This document shows positions 1 through 4,404 of a stretch of 5,591 bases of DNA, piece after piece. Origin of the DNA: Aestuariivirga sp. Lineage in GTDB: Bacteria > Pseudomonadota > Alphaproteobacteria > Rhizobiales > Aestuariivirgaceae. The stretch is from the NCBI GenBank assembly GCA_020252385.1, contig JADCDC010000446.1:1-5591 (forward strand), given 5' to 3'. Made by a program: the position numbers and the translations under genes. The number at the start of each line of letters is the position of its first letter. Positions within the stretch are counted from its first letter, which is position 1. The notes under the pieces are model-generated. The model ran no database searches. It was not told the DNA's origin and was given only the letters and a program-made list of their open reading frames with translations.

Positions 1-1374
1 CTCATGCCCTGTCCTGTCCAGGGCCTTGATCAGCGGCGCGAGGAAGGATTCGTAGCGCTTCCATGAACCGATCGAGGCCGTGGTGATGGGCTTCGAGACC
101 TGGTCGCGGCTTGGCGTGAGCACGGGCCTCCGGTTGAGGTGCGGTGTGAGGCATTTGGCGGCAAAGGGCAGGCCCGCGAAATCGAGGATGCGCCTGATCT
201 GCGTGTCGGGATCGGAAACCAGCGCCTCGTAGTCGACGTCGAGGATCGGGATGGGCAGCACTGTCTTCCAGTGCGCCATCAGCCTTGCATAGGACTTGTA
301 GTAGTCGGCAATCCAGGTGAGCGAGCCCATGTAGCGCTTGCGGATCGGGTTGCGGAAGCAGGACACGCAGGTATCCAGCGGGTCACGCCGGCAATGAATG
401 AAGGTGGCCTCAGGAAAGCACCGGGCGATGAGCCAGAGGTGCTGATAGTTGTCCGGCATCTTGTCGACCACCCTGTCCGCTCCCGGGCAGCAGGCCTCGA
501 TGAGCTGGAGATAATCCCCGGCCAGCGTCGAGACCTGCACGGCCGATGGTTCCGCCCCATTGAGCAGACCTGCCTGCGCGCGGAAATACTTGAGCTCACC
601 GGCGCCGCCGACCAGCGGATGGCTGCTCAGGATCTGCTCGACCAGCGTGGTGCCCGATCGCTGCATGCCGAAGACGAAGATGGGGCGCCGGCTGGGAGAT
701 CCCCCCTGCCCGGCTTCCATCGATTGTCGCGTGAAGCGGGTCCGCGCCGCCTCGACCTCCGCCATGCCGAAACCATCAGGGCGGGCGCGCTGCGCTGCGG
801 CGTGGCCGGCGCGCTGGTAGCAGCTGAAGGCAATGGCGATGGCGCCATCGGCCTCACTGCGCCTCGCCGCAGCATGGAGGAGCAAGGGATAGTGCGGATG
901 GTCCGGCCTTGCACCGCGCACGGCGGCAATCAGTTGAGCCTTTTCCGCGGGCAGCAGATCGACATCCAGAAGGGCGAGACGGCCAAGGGCCTCCATCCTG
1001 ACGGCGGGCGGCAGGCTGGCTGTCTTCACCAGGCGGCGGAAGAGACGCGCGGCTTCAGCTGGCCGGCCATCGAGCTCGCGAAGGCGCGTGAGTTCCATCA
1101 CATAGGTTTCATCCGGAAGCCCGGCGCGGCGCGCCTTCTCGAGGGCCTTCTCCGCCGGTTGCAGCTGCCCGAGCGCCAGGCAGGATTCGATCTCGGCCTT
1201 GTAAAGCTCGAGCGGGGGCCTGGGCCGGCTCAGTCCGGCCCTGACCTGCGCGAGCGCGAGGTCCGGGCGGCCGAGCAAGATCAAATCATCGGCGATCTCT
1301 ACCCGGCTCCTCGCATCGGAGGGATCGAGGCGAAGTTTCGCCTCGAGCCTTCGGCAACGCTCCGCAGCCTCCAT
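1..1374 (-). CDS. TPR-repeat sulfotransferase family protein (C-terminus cut by window edge)
   Basis: Predicted cytosolic PAPS-dependent sulfotransferase, transferring sulfate from 3'-phosphoadenylylsulfate to an unknown acceptor. The frame is open from the ATG at 1374 to base 1, giving 458 residues. Residues 1 to about 220 are Ala/Leu/Arg-rich paired helices resembling degenerate TPRs (for example 'GRPAEAARLFRRL'). The sulfotransferase domain follows: the 5'-phosphosulfate loop 'FGMQRSGTTLVEQILSSHP' starts near residue 235, 'DKMPDNY' lies at 304-310, and the 3'-phosphate motif 'CRRDPLDTCVSCF' starts at 328. Near the end 'ASIGSWKRYE' matches the family's usual 'AS-GRW--YE' block with Ser in place of Arg. 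The following 'FLAPLIKAL' is typical of the last residues, so little is probably missing. The start is uncertain: the ATG at 1374 has no clear Shine-Dalgarno, and an in-frame TTG at 1392 (preceded by GAGAG) is the only other common start before an upstream stop. The acceptor cannot be inferred. The family call is firm. Confidence 0.93.
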   Translation of the reverse strand, partial: MEAAERCRRLEAKLRLDPSDARSRVEIADDLILLGRPDLALAQVRAGLSRPRPPLELYKAEIESCLALGQLQPAEKALEKARRAGLPDETYVMELTRLRELDGRPAEAARLFRRLVKTASLPPAVRMEALGRLALLDVDLLPAEKAQLIAAVRGARPDHPHYPLLLHAAARRSEADGAIAIAFSCYQRAGHAAAQRARPDGFGMAEVEAARTRFTRQSMEAGQGGSPSRRPIFVFGMQRSGTTLVEQILSSHPLVGGAGELKYFRAQAGLLNGAEPSAVQVSTLAGDYLQLIEACCPGADRVVDKMPDNYQHLWLIARCFPEATFIHCRRDPLDTCVSCFRNPIRKRYMGSLTWIADYYKSYARLMAHWKTVLPIPILDVDYEALVSDPDTQIRRILDFAGLPFAAKCLTPHLNRRPVLTPSRDQVSKPITTASIGSWKRYESFLAPLIKALDRTGHE

Positions 1375-1414
1375 GAAGATATTGCTGGACAACGCCTTGC
1401 TCTCAAGAAATGCC

Positions 1415-1440
1415 GAAAGCGGGATCTCGATCCCGCTTTC
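1415..1440 (-). terminator. Perfect 12-bp hairpin, probable terminator of the triple-barrel gene
   Basis: The arms GAAAGCGGGATC and GATCCCGCTTTC are perfectly complementary around two bases (realistically 11 bp with a 4-nt loop). The hairpin begins 47 nt after the stop of the outer-membrane protein gene on the minus strand. The stem has an A-rich 5' foot and a CTTTC 3' foot, followed by GGCATTTCTTG, so the U-tract is weak and interrupted. It lies upstream of both possible starts of the sulfotransferase gene. Its placement fits an intrinsic terminator; an mRNA-stabilising 3' hairpin is the alternative. Confidence 0.65.
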
Positions 1441-1486
1441 GCTGATGACCTTGAAAGGCCGCTTTAGACGGTCCTGGACCGAATGG

Positions 1487-3523
1487 TCAGAACTTGTAGT
1501 TCAGGCCCACTCTGGCGATGTTCGCCGAGGAGGAGAAGGTCACGTCCGCATAGTCATTCTCATCGATGTAGTCGTTCGACTCGCTGGCCGAGGGGAGGCC
1601 AATGTAGAGATATTCGAGCTTGGCGGTCAGGTGATCCGTGAAGGCATGCTCGACGCCGACACCTGCCGCAAGACCGGTTTGCCAACCCTCGTGGGTGATT
1701 TCCGAGTCCCTATCATCGGAATCACAGTTTCCGTCTTCATAGCAGTAGGACTGGTCGACGTTGGCGAAAGCCAGACCTGCGGTCGCGAACACGAGGGTGC
1801 GGTCCACGGCAAGACCAAAGCGGGCACGCAGTGTGCCGAGCCCCGTCCAGCTTCCTTCCGTAAGGTGTTCGTCGATGCTTTCCGCAGCCTCCTGCTCATC
1901 AACACCGAGGCTCGTCCAGCTGAGATCGCCTTCCAGTCCCACCACGAGATCGTCATGCTGATAATTGACGCCAAGGGTGCCGCCTGCGAGGGCGCCCAGG
2001 GCGCTTCGGTCGGCCTGCTGGGAATCTCCGTAGTAATAGCCGGGCGACACCTGCGCATATCTGCCGCCGCCACCTACGATACCGGCATAGGCGCCCGTCC
2101 AGTCGTAACCGGCATCATCGGCGCCATCGTTGAAGGCCGTCATGCCCGCGAAGCGATAGTTCAGACCCAGCCTGACGAGGTTGGCATAAGAGCTGAAGTG
2201 CAACTCGGCATAGTCGTTATCATCGAGGTACTTGCTCGATTCTCCGGCCTCAGGCAATCCGACATAGAGATATTCGAGCTTCGCCGTCATGTGCTCGCTG
2301 AAGGCATGCTCCACGCCGACACCCGCCGCAAAACCGGTCTTCCAGCCTTCGTGCTCAAGATCGTATTCGCCGTTATTGCTGCCGCAACCGTTATCGTAAC
2401 AGAAGGATTGATCCACATTCACGAAGGCGAGGCCCGCCGTCGCGTAGACGAGCGTGCGGTCAGCAGCGAGGCCCGCCCGCGCACGCAATGTGCCGAGCCC
2501 GTTCCAGCGCCCCTCGGTCAGGTAGTCATCCGGGTCATTGCCAGCCGGTTGCTGGTCGACTCCCAGAGAGGTCCAGCTCAGATCGCCTTCCACGCCGAAC
2601 ACCAGATTGTCACGCTGGAAGTTCACACCAAGGGTGCCGCCCACCAGGGCTCCCCAGCCGGTGCGATCCATCGAAAAGTAGTCGGTCGTGTAGTAACCGG
2701 GCGTAATCTGCGAATACATGCCGCCGCCGGCCACGACGCCGGCATAGATGCCTGACCAGTCATACGCAGTATCGATTGCAACACTCGTCGCCGAGAGGCC
2801 AGCGATGCCGCCGTACTTGTAGTTCAAGCCCATCCTGACGATGTTTGCGGACGAGCTGAAATGCGCTTCGGCGTCATCGCTCCTCCGAATGAAATCATTC
2901 GACTCCCCATCCTCGGGCAAGGCGACATAGAAATACTCAAGCTTGGCGGTGAGATTGTCGCTGAAGGCGTGCTCCACGCCAAAACCAGCGGTAAAGCCGG
3001 TTTTCCAGCCTTCATGATGCAGATCATACTCGGCGTCGTCGCCTCCACAGCCATTTTGGTAGCAGAAGGTCTGATCGACATCGGCGAAGGCGAGGCCAGC
3101 GGTGGTGAAGACCATGGTGCGGTCGAAGGCGAGGCCGGCGCGCGCCCTCAGGGTGCCAAGCGCCTCCCAGCTTCCCCCTGCCTGGTAGTCCTCGGGTTCA
3201 CGATAGGTGCCATCGAGATCGGTCTCGAAGTTGGTCCAGCTCAGGTCGCCCTCGACGCCAAAGACCAGACGGTCGTACTGGAAATTCACCCCCAGGGTTC
3301 CGCCCACGAGCGCACCCCAGGCGCTCCGGTCAACAGACCAATAATCTTCAGTATCCCCTGGGGTCACCTGCGAGTAGATGCCCCCGCCAGCCACGATGCC
3401 GGCGTAGATCCCTGACCAATCATAGGTGGTATCGATTGCATCCGCGGCCTGCGCGAATCCGGACATTGCCACGATGGCAGCGGACGTCATCAACCCAGAC
3501 TTGAGTACCGAGATGATCTTCAT
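1487..3523 (-). CDS. Outer-membrane protein made of three tandem 8-strand beta-barrel units
   Basis: Secreted surface protein of 678 residues. Residues 1-26 are a Sec signal peptide (basic start, hydrophobic core, AQA cleavage site before ADAIDT). The mature part is three full copies of an Omp25/OmpA-like barrel: residues 34-237, 254-458 and 473-678, joined by linkers of 16 and 14 residues. Each copy has eight alternating amphipathic strands, beginning 'YDWSGIYAG' and ending '...GLNYKF'-like, with short periplasmic turns and long acidic outward loops. The last residue is Phe after 'GLNYK', the usual C-terminal signal for BAM assembly. Known family members are generally about 200-280 residues with one barrel, so this is roughly three times normal length with no frameshift. 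All six cysteines sit in the third outward loop of the copies (154/159, 375/380, 594/600). The ATG at 3523 is favoured because the signal peptide begins there; AGAGAA lies about 9-14 nt upstream. Whether it folds as three small barrels or one 24-strand barrel is open. Confidence 0.95.
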   Translation of the reverse strand: MKIISVLKSGLMTSAAIVAMSGFAQAADAIDTTYDWSGIYAGIVAGGGIYSQVTPGDTEDYWSVDRSAWGALVGGTLGVNFQYDRLVFGVEGDLSWTNFETDLDGTYREPEDYQAGGSWEALGTLRARAGLAFDRTMVFTTAGLAFADVDQTFCYQNGCGGDDAEYDLHHEGWKTGFTAGFGVEHAFSDNLTAKLEYFYVALPEDGESNDFIRRSDDAEAHFSSSANIVRMGLNYKYGGIAGLSATSVAIDTAYDWSGIYAGVVAGGGMYSQITPGYYTTDYFSMDRTGWGALVGGTLGVNFQRDNLVFGVEGDLSWTSLGVDQQPAGNDPDDYLTEGRWNGLGTLRARAGLAADRTLVYATAGLAFVNVDQSFCYDNGCGSNNGEYDLEHEGWKTGFAAGVGVEHAFSEHMTAKLEYLYVGLPEAGESSKYLDDNDYAELHFSSYANLVRLGLNYRFAGMTAFNDGADDAGYDWTGAYAGIVGGGGRYAQVSPGYYYGDSQQADRSALGALAGGTLGVNYQHDDLVVGLEGDLSWTSLGVDEQEAAESIDEHLTEGSWTGLGTLRARFGLAVDRTLVFATAGLAFANVDQSYCYEDGNCDSDDRDSEITHEGWQTGLAAGVGVEHAFTDHLTAKLEYLYIGLPSASESNDYIDENDYADVTFSSSANIARVGLNYKF
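1490..2107 (-). repeat. Barrel unit 3 of 3 (residues 473-678)
   Basis: Third copy, offset 219 residues from unit 2 and ending at the protein's terminal Phe. Its loop 3 is the most acidic and has a different cysteine spacing, 'CYEDGNC' (C594, C600; five intervening residues instead of four). The first strand is also more divergent ('YDWTGAYAGIVGGGG'). Identical protein blocks in the three units use different synonymous codons, for example at 'GTLGVN', which points to an old duplication. Confidence 0.92.
2150..2764 (-). repeat. Barrel unit 2 of 3 (residues 254-458)
   Basis: Second copy, offset 220 residues from unit 1. It holds 'CYDNGC' in loop 3 (C375, C380) and ends 'GLNYRF', an internal copy of a typical C-terminal barrel signal. 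By hand alignment it is the closest relative of both other units: it resembles unit 1 more in the first three strands, and unit 3 in features such as 'SLGVD', 'LTEG' and 'AAGVGVEHAF'. Confidence 0.92.
2813..3424 (-). repeat. Barrel unit 1 of 3 (residues 34-237)
   Basis: First in-frame copy of the 8-strand unit, from 'YDWSGIYAGIVAGGG' to 'MGLNYKY'. Its third outward loop carries 'CYQNGC' (C154, C159). It ends in Tyr rather than the Phe seen at the ends of units 2 and 3. The mature N-terminal lead-in 'AIDTTYDWSG' is echoed before unit 2 as 'AIDTAYDWSG', so the duplicated segment included the residues just upstream of strand 1. Confidence 0.92.
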
Positions 3524-3531
3524 GGTTGTGA

Positions 3532-3590
3532 TTCTCTGTAATGACCTTCACTGGGGCCCCGATCATGATGAGAGACCGGGTTACAGAGAA
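3532..3590 (-). promoter_or_regulatory. Leader inverted repeat that could mask the RBS of the triple-barrel gene
   Basis: On the minus strand TTCTCTGTAA (3590 to 3581) is perfectly complementary to TTACAGAGAA (3541 to 3532), separated by 39 nt. The downstream arm spans -18 to -9 relative to the ATG at 3523 and contains the only SD-like sequence, AGAGAA. Another copy of the upstream arm, TTTCTCTGT at 3608-3600, lies 17 nt further upstream and could pair with the same target. The loop also allows a small CCCG/CGGG stem and contains the palindrome GGGGCCCC. If transcription starts upstream of 3590, translation could be controlled by temperature, a small RNA or a protein. The arms are visible; the regulatory role is inferred. 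Confidence 0.5.
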
Positions 3591-3730
3591 ATTTAGCAGA
3601 CAGAGAAAAGATGGAAGGCTAGAAGTTGGTTTTGCTGACAAAATCCGAAGATATGTTGCAACTGCGCCACAATTCGGACCCGGTGCCGCCTCACTGGAAG
3701 TCGTATTCTGGCTGAATAATCAACATGCTA

Positions 3731-3765
3731 AGCGCAACTTGCGGTAAAGCTGGCCGCTTTGCGCT
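3731..3765 (-). terminator. Imperfect hairpin, possible terminator of the small-protein gene
   Basis: Outer arms AGCGCAA/TTGCGCT and inner arms GCGG/CCGC form about 11 base pairs with a 3x1 internal loop and a 9-nt apical loop. On the minus strand the stem is followed by TAGCATGTTGATTATT, only moderately T-rich. It lies about 107 nt beyond the stop of the gene at 3872-4159 and upstream of the barrel gene, so termination between the two is plausible. A structured leader element is an alternative. Confidence 0.35.
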
Positions 3766-3871
3766 ACGATCGCGCCAACAGATACGCGCTCAACCAGGAC
3801 ACGAAAAGCAGCCAGTTGTGTCGGGCGGGGGAACCTCTCGCGCGAATCACGCAGTTGACTGGGGCTGGCCA

Positions 3872-4159
3872 TCAACTGTCTCTGACGGCACCCCCCATGG
3901 TCACGAAGTGGAGCCTGGGCAGGTCGGCCTTGGTGATGATGACTTTTGTGAACAGGGCATCACGGAAGCGCAGCTTCGAGGGTGCTGTCAGGGCGGGTAG
4001 CTCGAACTGCCGCCGCGATTTGGCTTCCAGCGTTCCGCTTCCCCGGCTCGTGCCGTCGAATTCCTCCACTGACAGCGCGCCAACACCGTTGATTTCGGTG
4101 CCGTCAGGTAGAACCAGGGTTGCAGTGCCAGAGAAATTGAGCGAGGTCTTCATGTCCAT
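3872..4159 (-). CDS. Small beta-rich hypothetical protein
   Basis: A 95-residue protein I do not recognise. Residues 9-34 ('FSGTATLVLPDG' then 'GVGALSVEEF') alternate hydrophobic and polar residues around a PDG turn, as in antiparallel beta strands. The middle is Ser/Gly/Arg-rich, and the end ('KVIITKADLPRLHFVTMGG') again looks like strands. There is no signal peptide, membrane segment or cysteine, so it is probably cytosolic. The second Met (4153) is a good alternative start because GGGATGG precedes it, giving 93 residues; the first Met has little SD. Its codon use is GC-rich at third positions, supporting this strand over a longer plus-strand frame that covers it. It diverges from the ligase gene at 4405 and is followed on its own strand by the hairpin at 3731-3765. 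Function is unknown. Confidence 0.6.
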   Translation of the reverse strand: MDMKTSLNFSGTATLVLPDGTEINGVGALSVEEFDGTSRGSGTLEAKSRRQFELPALTAPSKLRFRDALFTKVIITKADLPRLHFVTMGGAVRDS

Positions 4160-4192
4160 CCCAAGGTAGATGTTACAGAGTCCCCACCCATG

Positions 4193-4215
4193 CCTTGTCG
4201 CTTATGCGACTAAGG
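4193..4215. promoter_or_regulatory. Dyad CCTTGTCGC-TTAT-GCGACTAAGG
   Basis: Arms CCTTGTCGC and GCGAC(T)AAGG pair over 9 bp with one bulged T and a TTAT loop. Neither side is followed by a T-run, so it is unlikely to be a terminator. It sits 34 bases upstream of the minus-strand gene start at 4159 and 190 bases upstream of the ligase start at 4405, a position that fits an operator or leader stem. No known regulator site was recognised. Confidence 0.3.
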
Positions 4216-4393
4216 AGAGTACGTGAGCCTTTACATTGCACACTCCCGCCAGGAAGGTAAATCCCCCGCGCGTGAGACTTGATGTGGCAGAAGGTCGCTT
4301 AACGGATGGAAAGGTTGAACAAACAGCAAGCAAGCTGTGGAAAGCCGCTCGCCGCGGCCGGGAGGATTGCGCATGAGCGGGGCGCCTGAGGGG

Positions 4394-4398
4394 AAGGA
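4394..4398 (+). promoter_or_regulatory. Ribosome-binding site of the ligase gene
   Basis: AAGGA lies six bases before the ATG at 4405. An in-frame TGA at 4387-4389 excludes any longer N-terminus in that frame, so this site and ATG fix the start. Confidence 0.7.
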
Positions 4399-4404
4399 CC
4401 TCCG

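Larger units (their letters stand above)
3524..3871. other. Non-coding stretch upstream of the triple-barrel gene
   Basis: No convincing gene was found in these 348 bases. The short open frames here lack family features and either overlap neighbouring genes or look like chance frames. The part next to the barrel gene (about 3580-3680) is clearly more AT-rich than the surrounding coding DNA, as expected for a promoter and leader. It contains the RBS-masking inverted repeat (3532-3590) and a second hairpin (3731-3765). I looked for -35/-10 pairs on the minus strand and found none good enough to call. Confidence 0.6.
4160..4404. other. Divergent intergenic region between the small protein and the ligase
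   Basis: These 245 bases should hold the start signals for both divergent genes. A hairpin lies at 4193-4215. Two very short plus-strand frames with good Shine-Dalgarno sequences are present: 4223-4282 (GTG start after AAGGAG) and 4373-4432 (ATG start after GGAGG, running across the ligase start). The 9-mer GTTACAGAG at 4172-4180 also occurs at 3580-3588 upstream of the barrel gene. TTGCAC with a 16-nt spacer to TAAATC (about 4236-4263) is a weak plus-strand promoter candidate. No longer gene is evident. Confidence 0.5.

Noticed and set aside
837..850. Perfect 14-bp palindrome CGATGGCGCCATCG
   Set aside because: It lies within the sulfotransferase coding sequence, where it encodes ordinary Ala/Ile/Gly codons. 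A single short palindrome in GC-rich coding DNA is not enough to call a site.
1348..1420. Possible promoter TTGAGA-N17-AATATC before the sulfotransferase
   Set aside because: The -10 match is poor and transcription would begin at or after the ATG at 1374.
139..1467. Long plus-strand open frame (442 codons) opposite the sulfotransferase
   Set aside because: It lies opposite a gene with clear sulfotransferase motifs. Its translation shows no family features and is the kind of antisense frame GC-rich coding DNA often leaves open.
1373..2755. Plus-strand open frame (460 codons) opposite the triple-barrel gene
   Set aside because: The minus strand has a signal peptide, repeated strands and a terminal Phe. 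The plus-strand frame repeats only because the underlying DNA does.
3420..3641. Minus-strand frame of 73 codons overlapping the barrel gene's start
   Set aside because: It runs out of frame through the signal-peptide region and leader, and shows no domain features.
3852..3878. Inverted repeat CAGTTGA / TCAACTG overlapping the stop of the small protein, considered as a terminator
   Set aside because: It has only seven base pairs, a 13-nt loop and no T-run on either strand.
3759..4169. Plus-strand frame of 136 codons covering the small-protein gene
   Set aside because: Its composition is Arg/Ser-rich without recognisable structure, and it has no good RBS. The minus-strand product looks more protein-like.
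4172..4180. 9-mer GTTACAGAG shared with 3580-3588 as a common operator for two genes
   Set aside because: One 9-mer match between two intergenic stretches of this size is likely by chance, and its distance to each start codon differs.
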